Shown here: piece after piece, positions 41,936 to 50,499 of the stretch
How positions within the stretch are numbered: the first letter of the stretch is position 1
Layout of the letters: the number at the start of each line of letters is the position of its first letter
Assembly: GCF_000148725.1 (NCBI RefSeq)
Contig: NZ_GL476320.1
Span: 124,001 to 188,000, forward strand
Length of the DNA stretch: 64,000 nt
Source: Roseibium sp. TrichSKD4
Lineage (GTDB): Bacteria; Pseudomonadota; Alphaproteobacteria; Rhizobiales; Stappiaceae
Direction of reading: 5' to 3'
Position numbers and translations under genes: made by a program
Notes under the pieces: generated by a model
What the model was told of the DNA's origin: nothing
Seen by the model: the letters and a program-made list of their open reading frames with translations, nothing else
Databases searched by the model: none

Positions 41936-44100
41936 GCCGGATCCCAGACTTCTCCACCATTCCCTTCAAGGACGCACTCGGCGAAGCGGCTGCGCCATCG
42001 AACGCAAATGCCTGGACCACACCGGAAGGCATTGATGTCGCGCCTGTCGTAAAAGCTGAAGATGTTGCTGATCTGAAGCACCTCGACACTTGGCCGGGTC
42101 TGGCTCCCTTCATGCGCGGGCCATATCCGACAATGTATGTCCAGCGGCCCTGGACAGTGCGCCAGTATGCTGGCTTTTCAACGGCGGAAGAATCCAACGC
42201 CTTTTATCGGCGCAATCTGGCAGCTGGTCAGAAAGGTCTGTCTGTCGCCTTCGACCTTGCCACACACCGAGGCTATGACAGCGACCATCCGCGCGTTGCC
42301 GGCGATGTCGGCATGGCCGGTGTCGCGATCGATTCCATCTATGATATGCGCACGCTTTTCTCCGGCATTCCGCTGGACAAGATGAGCGTCTCCATGACCA
42401 TGAACGGCGCTGTTCTGCCCGTTCTGGCGCTTTACATTGTGGCAGCGGAAGAGCAGGGCGTTGCCCAAAAGGACCTATCCGGAACCATTCAAAATGACAT
42501 TTTGAAGGAGTTCATGGTCCGCAACACCTATATCTACCCGCCGAAGCACTCGATGAAGATCATCTCTGATATCTTCTCATACACGTCGCAAAATATGCCG
42601 CGCTTCAATTCCATCTCCATTTCCGGCTACCATATGCAGGAAGCTGGGGCGACGGCAGACCTGGAACTCGCCTATACTATTGCGGACGGCATCGAATATG
42701 CCCGCGCTGGTGTCGCGGCGGGCATGGATATTGATGCGTTCGCACCGCGTTTGTCGTTTTTCTGGGCGATTGGCATGAACTTCTTCATGGAAGTGGCCAA
42801 GCTGCGCGCTGCGCGCCTCATCTGGTCCACCTTGATGCGCGAAAACTTCAATCCGCAGAACCCGAAATCCCTATCACTTCGCACCCACTCCCAGACTTCC
42901 GGCTGGTCCTTGACCGCGCAGGACGTCTTCAACAACGTCATCCGCACGTGTGTTGAGGCCATGGCGGCCACACAAGGTCACACCCAGTCGCTGCACACCA
43001 ATGCGCTGGACGAAGCGTTGGCCCTGCCGACGGACTTCTCCGCACGTATTGCCCGCAACACCCAGCTGTTCCTGCAGCAGGAAAGCGGCACCACGCAGGT
43101 GATCGACCCATGGGGTGGATCGTTCTATGTCGAGAAGCTCACCGCAGACCTTGCCGCCAAGGCGATGGAACATATTCGCGAGGTGGAAGAACTGGGCGGC
43201 ATGGCCAAGGCCATCGAAAAAGGCATCCCGAAGCTCCGGATCGAGGAAGCTGCCGCCAAGACGCAAGCCCGCATCGACAGTGGCAATCAGACTGTGGTGG
43301 GCGTCAACAAGTTCAAGCCGGACTCAGAACAACCGATTGACGTTCTGAAAGTCGACAACGCGGAAGTCCGCGCCCGCCAGATCGAAAAGCTGGAACGCCT
43401 GCGCGCTGAGCGCAATGAGGCGGAAACACAGGCTGCGCTGGAAGCCCTGACCAACTGCGCCCAAAATGGCGACGGCAATCTGCTCGACCTCTCGGTCAAG
43501 GCGGCCCGCGCCAAGGCCACCGTTGGTGAGATTTCCATGGCGATGGAAAAGGTCTTTGATCGCCACCGGGCCGAAATCAAATCCATTTCCGGCGTTTACA
43601 AGAGGGAGGCAGGTGCCATGGGCGGAACGCTCGACAAGGTTCAGGCCCTCGTGGAAGAGTTTGAGGAAAATGATGGTCGCCGTCCGCGCATCCTTGTTGC
43701 CAAGATGGGGCAGGACGGTCACGATCGCGGCCAGAAGGTCATCGCCTCAGCCTTTGCCGATCTCGGCTTTGACGTGGATATCGGACCTCTGTTCCAGACA
43801 CCCGATGAAGCTGCCCGTCAGGCGGTGGAAAACGATGTTCATGTCGTTGGCGTGTCATCGCTCGCCGCAGGGCATCTGACGCTTGTGCCTGCGCTCAAAA
43901 AGGCACTGGCGGACGAAGGCCGCGAAGACATCATGATCGTGGTTGGCGGCGTTGTTCCCCCGCAAGATTACGACGAACTCCTCGCCGCTGGCGCCTCAGC
44001 CATCTTCCCCCCCGGCACCGTCATCGCCGAAGCCGCTGTCGATCTCATTGGCAAGCTCAACACAGCGCTGGGCTACGAGCCGAAACAGGCGGCGGAGTAG
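41932..44100 (+). CDS. mutB: Methylmalonyl-CoA mutase, large (catalytic) subunit
   Basis: 722 aa, adenosylcobalamin enzyme. The catalytic barrel shows [77 protein letters not shown] and [16 protein letters not shown]. The C-terminal cobalamin-binding domain has the base-off ligand His597 in [13 protein letters not shown] and [10 protein letters not shown]. The overlap with mutA and intact motifs point to an active heterodimer. meaB lies elsewhere in the window. A cluster of hairpin repeats follows the stop. Confidence 0.95.
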   Translation: MSRIPDFSTIPFKDALGEAAAPSNANAWTTPEGIDVAPVVKAEDVADLKHLDTWPGLAPFMRGPYPTMYVQRPWTVRQYAGFSTAEESNAFYRRNLAAGQKGLSVAFDLATHRGYDSDHPRVAGDVGMAGVAIDSIYDMRTLFSGIPLDKMSVSMTMNGAVLPVLALYIVAAEEQGVAQKDLSGTIQNDILKEFMVRNTYIYPPKHSMKIISDIFSYTSQNMPRFNSISISGYHMQEAGATADLELAYTIADGIEYARAGVAAGMDIDAFAPRLSFFWAIGMNFFMEVAKLRAARLIWSTLMRENFNPQNPKSLSLRTHSQTSGWSLTAQDVFNNVIRTCVEAMAATQGHTQSLHTNALDEALALPTDFSARIARNTQLFLQQESGTTQVIDPWGGSFYVEKLTADLAAKAMEHIREVEELGGMAKAIEKGIPKLRIEEAAAKTQARIDSGNQTVVGVNKFKPDSEQPIDVLKVDNAEVRARQIEKLERLRAERNEAETQAALEALTNCAQNGDGNLLDLSVKAARAKATVGEISMAMEKVFDRHRAEIKSISGVYKREAGAMGGTLDKVQALVEEFEENDGRRPRILVAKMGQDGHDRGQKVIASAFADLGFDVDIGPLFQTPDEAARQAVENDVHVVGVSSLAAGHLTLVPALKKALADEGREDIMIVVGGVVPPQDYDELLAAGASAIFPPGTVIAEAAVDLIGKLNTALGYEPKQAAE

Positions 44101-44133
44101 GGGCAGCGGTTGGCACCGCCAACTGCAAACTAC

Positions 44134-44205
44134 GTCTTGGTCGGGCCTGTCCCGACCAACTTACGAACATCAGACATGGGTAGATCCTCGGCTCAAGGCC
44201 GAGGA
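44134..44205. repeat. Two hairpin repeats after the mutase operon
   Basis: TTGGTCGGG (44137-44145) / CCCGACCAA (44151-44159) and TCCTCGGC (44185-44192) / GCCGAGGA (44198-44205). Both are compact perfect hairpins of the kind dispersed between genes in this group of bacteria; the first may also act as transcript end. Confidence 0.7.
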
Positions 44206-44225
44206 AGACGACCAAATCTCTCGAC

Positions 44226-44315
44226 CGCCGTCCCGGCCAAGCGCAGCGCGCGCCGGGATCTGCTGCGACTGTCGATGAGTGTTGAAACAGGTCCCGCATC
44301 GAGTGCGGGACGGCA
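44226..44315 (+). repeat. Composite ~90-bp hairpin element, copy A
   Basis: Contains TCCCGGCCAAGCGCAGCGCG / CGCCGGGATCTG followed about 30 bases on by GTCCCGCATCGAGTGCGGGAC and CGGCA. The same two-hairpin arrangement, in the same orientation, recurs at 48490-48582, so this is a repeated element rather than a chance fold. Confidence 0.75.
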
Positions 44316-44388
44316 GAAGGCTGGCACCATTTATAGACGCCAAGACCGTGCTGATTGAGGGTGACTCGCGCCTTGTTTCAAAGAACGA

Positions 44389-44610
44389 TCAGCTCTCGGA
44401 GCCGTCTTCCGGTTCGTAGATAAGAATGTCGCCGGGTTGGCAGTTCAGGACTTCGCAGATCTTTTCAAGGGTCTCGAACCGCACGCCCTTCACCTTGCCG
44501 GATTTCAGCAAGGAGACGTTTTGCTCAGTAATGCCAATGCGCTCGGCCAGTTCCTTGGACCGCATCTTGCGCCTGGCAAGCATGACATCCAGTTCAATGA
44601 CAATCGGCAT
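44389..44610 (-). CDS. YozG-like Cro/CI-type small regulator
   Basis: 73 aa, essentially one XRE helix-turn-helix: MLARRKMRSKELAERIGITE, QNVSLLKSGKVKGVRFETLE and KICEVLNCQPGDILIYEPED. This subgroup is regularly paired with DUF2975 membrane proteins, as here, where two such genes lie immediately upstream on the same strand (38-base gap to the nearest). It probably represses its own operon. No toxin-like partner is evident. Confidence 0.88.
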   Translation of the reverse strand: MPIVIELDVMLARRKMRSKELAERIGITEQNVSLLKSGKVKGVRFETLEKICEVLNCQPGDILIYEPEDGSES

Positions 44611-44648
44611 GATGAACCCCTAAGGTCCTAGCGGGTGAGATGGTGCGA

Positions 44649-45230
44649 TCAGACAAACTGCCGATTCTCCTCATCAATAGCTGCCGCCTCGCGCATGATC
44701 CAGCCAAAGACAAGGATCAAGCCACCAAAGACGAGGAAAAACAGCTCGCTACCGTCCAATCCAACTATCAGTTGGCGTTGGCCTTCAGGATAATCCAGCG
44801 TTGCCAAAATCGAGGAAATCGGATCCTCCACGATGTCAAACACCCCGAAGGCAATCAGGCACGACCCGGCCAGAAGAATGCGGTTCAAGGTTGCCAATTC
44901 AAAAAAGCGGAGCTCCTGAAATTGGCTGAAAAGTCTGCGCAGGTTCCAGGCCATGGCGATCAGAATTCCGAAATAGACCAACATCAAACAGAGAATGCCC
45001 ATCCGCTGCACAAACGGGATATCGGCATAAGGGCGTTCCTGTTCGTCCAGATAGACAGCGGTTTCCGTTGCCAGGAAATCAAGGCTTGGATCAATCAGGG
45101 CAAGCGCCAACCCAAGCGCCACCACTACCATGATCGCAGCGCAAAGTGTCGACACCCATTTCATCACGCAGGAGAGGCCGTACAGGCGGTTCAAACGCGG
45201 GTGTTGACGGGCGGAAAGGTCAGTGGCCAT
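44649..45230 (-). CDS. DUF2975 membrane protein, copy 2
   Basis: 193 aa with four hydrophobic segments (WVSTLCAAIMVVVALGLALA; GILCLMLVYFGILIAMAWNL; ILLAGSCLIAFGVFDIV; ELFFLVFGGLILVFGWIMRE). The ending GWIMREAAAIDEENRQFV is nearly repeated in the adjacent upstream gene. The ATG at 45230 has a weak GGA site; an ATG six codons earlier has none. Inner membrane; the function of the family is unknown. Member of a three-gene operon with a paralogue and a YozG-type regulator. Confidence 0.82.
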   Translation of the reverse strand: MATDLSARQHPRLNRLYGLSCVMKWVSTLCAAIMVVVALGLALALIDPSLDFLATETAVYLDEQERPYADIPFVQRMGILCLMLVYFGILIAMAWNLRRLFSQFQELRFFELATLNRILLAGSCLIAFGVFDIVEDPISSILATLDYPEGQRQLIVGLDGSELFFLVFGGLILVFGWIMREAAAIDEENRQFV

Positions 45231-45251
45231 GGCAAGGTGTCCATTCACAAC

Positions 45252-45845
45252 TTAGATAAACTGGCGGTTTTCATCCGCAATTTCAGCGGCTTCTCGCAAC
45301 GTCCAGCCGAACACGATCATCAGGCTGCCAATCACGATGAAGAACAGCTCGCCGCCGTCAATGGTGAGGTCCAGTTGTCGTTGGCCTTCGGGCAAATCCA
45401 GTGTGAAGAGCAGCGTCATCAGCGGGTCGGTCAACACATCCAGAAGGCCGAAGGCAATCAGCCAGCCACCGATGCCAACAAAGCGGAAAAGCGTGCGCGG
45501 TGAGAAATAATCTCCCTGACGCAGAAACTCGAACAACTGGCGGATTTGCCAGCAAATCCCCACCAAAATGCCGAATGAAATCACCACAAGGGCCGACACG
45601 CCTGCCCGTTGGACCAGAGGGACGTCACCGAGGCGGCGCTCCACCTCTCCGAGATCCATCATCTCGTTCATGGCTTCAAAGGGACCGGGAAACACCAGCA
45701 GGGCAGACAGGAGAAGGCCGACCGCAACCAGCAGGAGCAAGACACACGTGACGAACCACTTCATGAAGCGGGACACCCGGCGGATCCTGGTCAGCCGCGC
45801 TGTTCGTTGCGCTTGAAGGACGTCGGCACTGTGGCTCGTGGTCAT
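45252..45845 (-). CDS. DUF2975 membrane protein, copy 1
   Basis: 197 aa, four hydrophobic segments (WFVTCVLLLLVAVGLLLSAL; VSALVVISFGILVGICWQI; FVGIGGWLIAFGLLDVL; ELFFIVIGSLMIVFGWTLRE). It shares with the next gene the order PLVQRAG, a central FG-rich helix, PEGQRQL, DG-ELFF and GW-REAAEI-ENRQF, so the pair arose by tandem duplication and has since diverged. The ATG at 45845 has GGAG 6 bases upstream; an earlier ATG lacks this. Stop and next start are 22 bases apart. It leads the operon from an extremely AT-rich upstream region (45895-46010). Confidence 0.82.
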   Translation of the reverse strand: MTTSHSADVLQAQRTARLTRIRRVSRFMKWFVTCVLLLLVAVGLLLSALLVFPGPFEAMNEMMDLGEVERRLGDVPLVQRAGVSALVVISFGILVGICWQIRQLFEFLRQGDYFSPRTLFRFVGIGGWLIAFGLLDVLTDPLMTLLFTLDLPEGQRQLDLTIDGGELFFIVIGSLMIVFGWTLREAAEIADENRQFI

Positions 45846-46021
45846 AAGCGTCTCCAAAAAGAAAGGGTCAGGCAATGGTGGCTATCTAACGCGGTGCAGG
45901 AAATAACACAACAAAAAAATAAACCCATTGACAAAAAAATAAAACTATAAGATTTGAAAATTATTGTTTTACGATAATTATTTGTGAAACGATGTATTTG
46001 TCACATAAATTGGGAAATCCC

Positions 46022-46792
46022 ATGCAGATTGATCAGATGAGGACGCGTCAGGCGACCTTCCCGTATTCCCGCGCAATTTGGGCTGGAAAAACCGGTGTTT
46101 CCATGGGCAGTGGTTCCAAGGGAAGCGCACACCGGTTTTGGGTGCGTCCGCTTGTTATGTGCGCCGTGTTGGGCGGGCTGGTTGCCGGAGCAAAGGCTGC
46201 CGACATGCCGGTCTATGATGATTTCGTCACGCCAAACCTGCCATCTGCCGGTTCGGTTTGGGAGGGCGGATACGTCGGTGCTGAGGCGGGCCTATCGCAG
46301 ACATTGACCGAATCCAAAGTGCCCGGCGCCAAAAGCACGGCATCAAAGATGGACGCGGCCTTCGGCTTGTTTGGCGGTTACAATTGGCAGGTGTCCCGCG
46401 TTGTTCTCGGTGTGGAAGCGGGAGCCACATATCTGGGCGGACAGGCCAAAAAGAACCTTAGTGGTGTCGGCCAAGTTAAGGCTGGCAGCCAATGGTCGGC
46501 CAGTTTGCGCGGGCGCGTTGGTCTGCCGTTTGAAAGCTTCATGCCGTATCTGACCGCAGGTCTCGCTGCCACGGACCATTCCACAAAGGCAAATGGCAAG
46601 ACCCACTCTGCCTTGGGTGTCGGGCTGATGTTCGGCGGTGGTCTGGAAGTGGCTGTTTCGGAAAACTGGCGTGTTCGGGCCGACTACTCCATGACCGGCA
46701 TTTTGAACGAAAAAGACATGTTCGGTGGAACGCGGATTGAGCGAACGGCCGCAAATCATCGTCTGATGCTCGGTGTCTCCTACGCATTTTGA
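46022..46792 (+). CDS. Outer-membrane beta-barrel protein (Omp25/Opa-like)
   Basis: 256 aa. A late signal peptide (FWVRPLVMCAVLGGLVAGAK, cleaved before ADMPVYDDF) precedes an eight-strand barrel with alternating residues: WEGGYVGAEAGLSQTL, FGLFGGYNWQVSRVVLGVEA, SASLRGRVGLPFESFMPYLT, GLEVAVSENWRVRADYSM, and a final strand HRLMLGVSYAF ending in Phe as required for BAM assembly. ATG 46022 has GGGA 6 bases upstream but gives an unusually long region before the hydrophobic core; ATG 46103 would give a more usual signal peptide without a ribosome site. Confidence 0.82.
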   Translation: MQIDQMRTRQATFPYSRAIWAGKTGVSMGSGSKGSAHRFWVRPLVMCAVLGGLVAGAKAADMPVYDDFVTPNLPSAGSVWEGGYVGAEAGLSQTLTESKVPGAKSTASKMDAAFGLFGGYNWQVSRVVLGVEAGATYLGGQAKKNLSGVGQVKAGSQWSASLRGRVGLPFESFMPYLTAGLAATDHSTKANGKTHSALGVGLMFGGGLEVAVSENWRVRADYSMTGILNEKDMFGGTRIERTAANHRLMLGVSYAF

Positions 46793-46862
46793 GGACAGGA
46801 AAAGACTGGTCGGCCCCACACCGGCCAGCCTCCTGTTGCGGGCATTTTAAAAGGATCTCTAA

Positions 46863-47324
46863 ATGACAAGACGTCACACACTCGTTGCCAGCATTTTTGC
46901 TGCCGCCGCTTTGGCAGGATGTGCTGAAACCACCACCGGTAGCGGCCAACTTACCTCGCTTAATGGCTATGCTGCTGAACGCGTCTCATTTCAAATTCGT
47001 GAAGAGTTGTTCAAGAACAGCGCAGTTGCGACCGCAACCTTGAAAAATGGCGAGATTTTTCAAGGCAAGATGGTCATTGAAAAATCGCGCTCTGAAGACT
47101 TTGGCAGCAGCTATCTCTGGGATGACGACAAAAGCGATGACGAGTTTGGGTTATTTGAAAATTCCAGGGTCACCTACAGCCCCAAAGCCCGCGGTGTCCT
47201 CATGAGCCATTCGCGGTCAATGCAATGCCAAATGACACTGTCGGACGCGTCACTTGGCTTTTCGGCAGGTGGGATCGGCACCTGCCGTCTGTCAACCGGT
47301 GAAACACTGCCTGTGCAGTTCTAG
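46863..47324 (+). CDS. Lipoprotein of unknown function
   Basis: 153 aa. The signal peptide MTRRHTLVASIFAAAALAGC ends in a lipobox (LAGC), lipidation at Cys20. The mature part begins with a Thr/Ser/Gly-rich tether and contains VATATLKNGEIFQGKMVIEK and GIGTCRLSTGETLPVQF, suggesting a small beta-rich domain like other uncharacterised proteobacterial lipoproteins that report on cell-envelope composition. Two Cys in the mature region (MQCQM and GTCRL) may form a disulfide. It lies 70 bases after the barrel gene and may be co-transcribed with it. Confidence 0.72.
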   Translation: MTRRHTLVASIFAAAALAGCAETTTGSGQLTSLNGYAAERVSFQIREELFKNSAVATATLKNGEIFQGKMVIEKSRSEDFGSSYLWDDDKSDDEFGLFENSRVTYSPKARGVLMSHSRSMQCQMTLSDASLGFSAGGIGTCRLSTGETLPVQF

Positions 47325-47357
47325 AGCATTTTCGCCGGCTATCGCGCTTGATTGCCT

Positions 47358-47720
47358 CTAGAACTCGCGTTCACGCACGATAAAGGCGGAGGATTTGGAG
47401 TGGTCGATGAACGTGCTTTCATCGGCAAGAAGCTCTTCGCCCAGTTTCGCCATTTCTGGCGTGGACATGGCGGCCATCAGGTCTTCTTCCGATTCAAACC
47501 AGACCTCGGCGACACCATCATAATCTGCCTGTAGGCCTCTGGACTCGCGAAACGCGTCGTTCAGCGGTGTCGTGACCGTGAGGGACTGAACGTATTTTTT
47601 CGCCCGCATCGTCTCGATGTTTTTCATGAAAAACGGACCATGACTGTTCTGCCAGTAATCCTGAAAAGACTCGCGGCTCAGGTCCGGGTGGCGTGTCAGG
47701 CACATAATGAGTTTAATCAT
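47358..47720 (-). CDS. EthD-domain protein
   Basis: 120 aa, dimeric alpha/beta-barrel protein. MIKLIMCLTRHPDLSRESFQ, the family's conserved W-x-x-x-H-G-P segment (DYWQNSHGPFF), then GVAEVWFESEEDLMAAM. EthD proteins are linked to degradation of ethers or act as decarboxylase-like enzymes in aromatic or polyketide pathways, but most are unassigned. It stands alone, convergent with the lipoprotein gene. Confidence 0.82.
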   Translation of the reverse strand: MIKLIMCLTRHPDLSRESFQDYWQNSHGPFFMKNIETMRAKKYVQSLTVTTPLNDAFRESRGLQADYDGVAEVWFESEEDLMAAMSTPEMAKLGEELLADESTFIDHSKSSAFIVREREF

Positions 47721-47895
47721 GGGTCACGTTCCTTGGTTTAGGGTCCGCAGGGATTGTTGACTTAGCGATTTCAAACGTTGGCAACAGGTGGGGAAGGCAT
47801 GAGATGTCTACAAGGGGCGGGGCAACAAATTGCAGAGCGGAACGTTGGCAGTCTGTGGTAAGAAAATGCATCAATTCATTGGAGGTGTTTTCAAA

Positions 47896-48309
47896 ATGAG
47901 TTCGACAGTCAAAGCCAATATTTTTGGTGTTGCCCTGATGGTTGCTCCCTTGGTTCTGCTCTCTGCGCCTGTTGCAATGGCTCAGGAAGGTGTTAACCGG
48001 ACGGTGCTCAACCGCGCCGATCTCACACGCGATCCATCGATGGAGGTGGTGGTGTCTCGTCTGGAGATTGCACCGGGCGCGCGCATACCGCTTCACACCC
48101 ATTTCGGGGATGAGCATCTGGTCGTGGTTGATGGCGGTGAAATGACCGCACCCAATGGCAAGGCGGTGAATTTCAAACAAGGCATGACGGTGTATTTCCC
48201 CGAAGGGCAGGTGCATGGCGGCATGACCAACACCGGATCGGCCCCCGTGGTTGTCTACACAACGCATGTCATTGAAAAAGGAAAACCGTTTCAAACCGCT
48301 GCGGAGTAG
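47896..48309 (+). CDS. Exported cupin-domain protein
   Basis: 137 aa. Signal peptide MSSTVKANIFGVALMVAPLV... cleaved at AMA-QEG. The cupin core has the metal motif H-x-H-x4-E-H (LHTHFGDEHLVVVDGGEM) and the second motif VYFPEGQVHGGMTN. It is likely to bind a metal in the periplasm; the substrate is unknown. The start at 47896 is fixed by GGAGGTG 9 bases upstream, while two upstream ATGs in frame lack a site. It is followed by a repeat-rich gap. Confidence 0.83.
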   Translation: MSSTVKANIFGVALMVAPLVLLSAPVAMAQEGVNRTVLNRADLTRDPSMEVVVSRLEIAPGARIPLHTHFGDEHLVVVDGGEMTAPNGKAVNFKQGMTVYFPEGQVHGGMTNTGSAPVVVYTTHVIEKGKPFQTAAE

Positions 48310-48339
48310 AAGCCTCCTGCGATTTCTTTGACAGTGAGC

Positions 48340-48475
48340 ACGCTTCGTTCACCTCTCCCATGGGCAGAGGTCGGCGCGCAGCGGCCGGTGAGGGGAGGCG
48401 ATCTCTCAGGGAGGCGGTGGCCATCCCAGCACCTCACCCCAACCCTCTCCCAGCGGGCGAGGGGGCGCATCGGTG
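48340..48475. repeat. Dispersed hairpin-type repeat in intergenic gap
   Basis: CACCTCTCCCATGGGCAGAGG...GGTGAGGGGAGG and the CACCTCACCCCAACCCTCTC...GAGGGGGC stretch form mutually complementary arms. This sequence style (CCTCTCCC / GGGAGAGG with GCGCGCAGCG) is a common genome-wide repeat in Proteobacteria. No gene is present. Confidence 0.6.
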
Positions 48476-48489
48476 ACTGATTGCATTTC

Positions 48490-48582
48490 TGCCCGTCTTC
48501 CTGGCCAAGCGTAGCGCGAGCCGGGGTCTGTCGCGGTGAACAGCCATACTGAAAGAGGCCCCGGAGCAAGTCCGGGGCGGCG
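48490..48582 (+). repeat. Composite ~90-bp hairpin element, copy B
   Basis: CCTGGCCAAGCGTAGCGCGA / GCCGGGGTCTG, then after about 25 bases GCCCCGGA (48558-48565) / TCCGGGGC (48571-48578). It matches copy A at 44226-44315 in order, spacing and orientation. Confidence 0.75.
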
Positions 48583-48601
48583 CAAGTGGCGCTGCGAGGT
48601 C

Positions 48602-49264
48602 CTAACCCAGTGCAGGCAGGCCTGTGAGGTCGCTCAAGGTGGCTGCTGGGGAAAGATCCGCATACTCATCGGGCATGCCGGTACGGTTCATCCAGACAGT
48701 TCGGAAACCGAATTTGGTGGCACCGGCAATATCCCAGCGGTTTGATGACTGGAAGGACACGGCATCGGCGTAGATGCGATAAGAGAACGTCACTTCCTCA
48801 TAGACCTTCGGGTCGGTCTTGAAGGTTTTCAGGCTATCGACGGAAAAGACGTCATCCAGAAGGTCAGACAGGCCAGCCGCTTTCACGGCGGCGTCCAGCA
48901 TTTCCGGAGATCCGTTTGACAGGATCGCAAGTTTCGCGCCGGTTGCCTTGAGTTCCGTCAGCACTTCCGGGACTTCCGGATAGCAATCCAGCGTCATGTA
49001 AGCACTTAAAAGATCAGCGCGCATGGACTTGTCGGCGGTTGGTACAAGAGCAAAGGCCGTGTCGAGCGCATCTTCCGTTAGCTGCCAGAAGTCTTTGTAT
49101 TGGCCCATGAGGGCCCGCACCCAGGAATACTCCAATTGCTTCTCACGCCATAGGGACGACAGCCGCTGCGCATCTGGCCCCAGCTTCGCCGCATGCTTGC
49201 GAACAGCTGCGTGGACATCAAACAAAGTCCCATATGCATCAAAAACATAAGCCGCATGCGACAT
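48602..49264 (-). CDS. Haloacid dehalogenase, type II ((S)-2-haloacid dehalogenase-like)
   Basis: 220 aa, HAD-fold hydrolase. Nucleophile Asp9 in VFDAYGTLFDVHAAV; then the lid helices with WREKQLEYSWVRALMGQY (conserved Arg and Trp), AILSNGSPEML with the Ser/Asn pair, Lys in KTFKTDPKVY, and FQSSNRWDIAGATKFGF with the late acidic motif. These are the markers of L-2-haloacid dehalogenases rather than phosphatases. It can remove halide from short 2-haloacids such as chloroacetate, plausible in a marine setting. The start at 49264 follows GGAG; longer frames upstream have no family similarity. Confidence 0.88.
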   Translation of the reverse strand: MSHAAYVFDAYGTLFDVHAAVRKHAAKLGPDAQRLSSLWREKQLEYSWVRALMGQYKDFWQLTEDALDTAFALVPTADKSMRADLLSAYMTLDCYPEVPEVLTELKATGAKLAILSNGSPEMLDAAVKAAGLSDLLDDVFSVDSLKTFKTDPKVYEEVTFSYRIYADAVSFQSSNRWDIAGATKFGFRTVWMNRTGMPDEYADLSPAATLSDLTGLPALG

Positions 49265-49635
49265 GACAAGCTCCAAGCCCGATAATGAATGTGTGGCGCA
49301 TACATGCCCCGCTACCGAAAGAAACGTCAAGCCGTAGAAACCGCGTAAGTGTGCACTGCGGCATAGTGCCGTGGATGAGTGGGGCAAGTGGACAATCGCG
49401 CGAACATCGATAGATCGGGCTGGTTTTCGGTCGGGAAATTCTGTTTTTGGAAAGGTTTGATTGATGAGAAAAATTCCGGTTCTGCGGATTGCGTGGGATA
49501 ATCTATCTCAAAATTGCGGAGTGGCCGCGAAAGTGTTGACCTTGCTGGCTCTGTGTCGTTTTTTCAAGGCAATAATCAAGGTACGCAGCGCGTGGTTGGC
49601 CCATGGAGCTGCCGATTTTAGGGAAGAAACACATC
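49265..49635. other. Divergent intergenic region
   Basis: About 370 bases between the dehalogenase (minus) and aminotransferase (plus). I see no supported gene. A weak open frame from 49461 is low in coding quality and lacks a ribosome site. Promoters of both neighbours are expected here. Confidence 0.4.
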
Positions 49636-50493
49636 ATGAGCACCTGGAGCGAGACCTGGACCTGGTATGAAGGCGAATGGTATTCGGGCAACCCGCCGAT
49701 CATGGGGCCGCGAACCCATGCAGCGTGGCTCGGCTCCAGCGTGTTTGACGGTGCCCGGTATTTCGAGGGCGTTATGCCAGACCTCGATTTGCACTGTCAG
49801 CGCGTCAATGATTCTGCCGATGCGTTGGGCATGAAAGCGACCTTCGAAGTCGGCAAGATGATGGAGCTGACGAAAGACGGCGTGAATAAATTCAGCCCAG
49901 ACAAGCAAATCTATATCAAGCCGATGTATTGGGCGGAAGCGGACGGACCGGGCGTAATCGCCGCTGATCCGGAAAGTACACGCTTCTGCCTTTGTCTTTT
50001 CGATGCCCCGATGGCGCCGAAGGAAGCTGCAGCGTCGGTGACTTTGTCTCCATTCCGCCGTCCAACCATGGAAACCATGCCGGTCAATGCCAAAGCCGGT
50101 TGCCTTTATCCGAACAACGCGCGCGCGATGGTGGAAGCCAAAAGCCGCGGGTTTGATAATGCTGTTGTGCTGGACATGCTTGGCAATGTAGCCGAGCTGA
50201 CATCGGCCAACCTTTTCATGGCAAAGGATGGTGAGGTTCACACGCCAGCCCCCAACGGAACGTTCCTGAATGGCCTGACACGCCAGCGCGTGATCCACCT
50301 GCTGCGCACCGCCGGGTACAAGGTCCATGAGCGCACAATCGGCTATCCGGAGTTTTTAGAGGCTGACGAGATTTTCTCAACCGGCAACTACAACAAGGTT
50401 TCACCTGTGAACCGCATCGAAACGCGGGACATCCAGCCCGGCCCGATTGCGGCCAAGGCGCGGGAGCTTTATTGGGAATTTGCCCACGCCTGA
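49636..50493 (+). CDS. Class IV aminotransferase (branched-chain type)
   Basis: 285 aa, fold type IV PLP enzyme. SSVFDGARYFEG at the N-terminal pocket, then Lys153 in MPVNAKAGCLYPNNARAMV, the expected site of the Schiff base, GNVAELTSANLFM and NGTFLNGLTRQRVI. These are the branched-chain/D-amino-acid transaminase marks. The active-site neighbourhood around Lys153 deviates from IlvE (K-x-S/G-G-N-Y there, A-G-C-L-Y here), so it may not be the housekeeping valine/isoleucine/leucine enzyme; (R)-selective amine or pantothenate-related activity is possible. The ATG at 49636 has AGGGAAG upstream. Convergent with an MFS transporter gene, 6 bases away. Confidence 0.87.
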   Translation: MSTWSETWTWYEGEWYSGNPPIMGPRTHAAWLGSSVFDGARYFEGVMPDLDLHCQRVNDSADALGMKATFEVGKMMELTKDGVNKFSPDKQIYIKPMYWAEADGPGVIAADPESTRFCLCLFDAPMAPKEAAASVTLSPFRRPTMETMPVNAKAGCLYPNNARAMVEAKSRGFDNAVVLDMLGNVAELTSANLFMAKDGEVHTPAPNGTFLNGLTRQRVIHLLRTAGYKVHERTIGYPEFLEADEIFSTGNYNKVSPVNRIETRDIQPGPIAAKARELYWEFAHA

Positions 50494-50499
50494 TGGGGG

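Noticed and set aside
44389-45845. Toxin-antitoxin or abortive-infection interpretation of the XRE/DUF2975 operon
   Set aside because: The DUF2975 proteins have no known toxin fold and the regulator type is a known transcriptional partner of that family; no defence genes are nearby.
49461-49635. Possible small gene upstream of the class IV aminotransferase
   Set aside because: No ribosome site, and the frame runs into the aminotransferase in the wrong phase.
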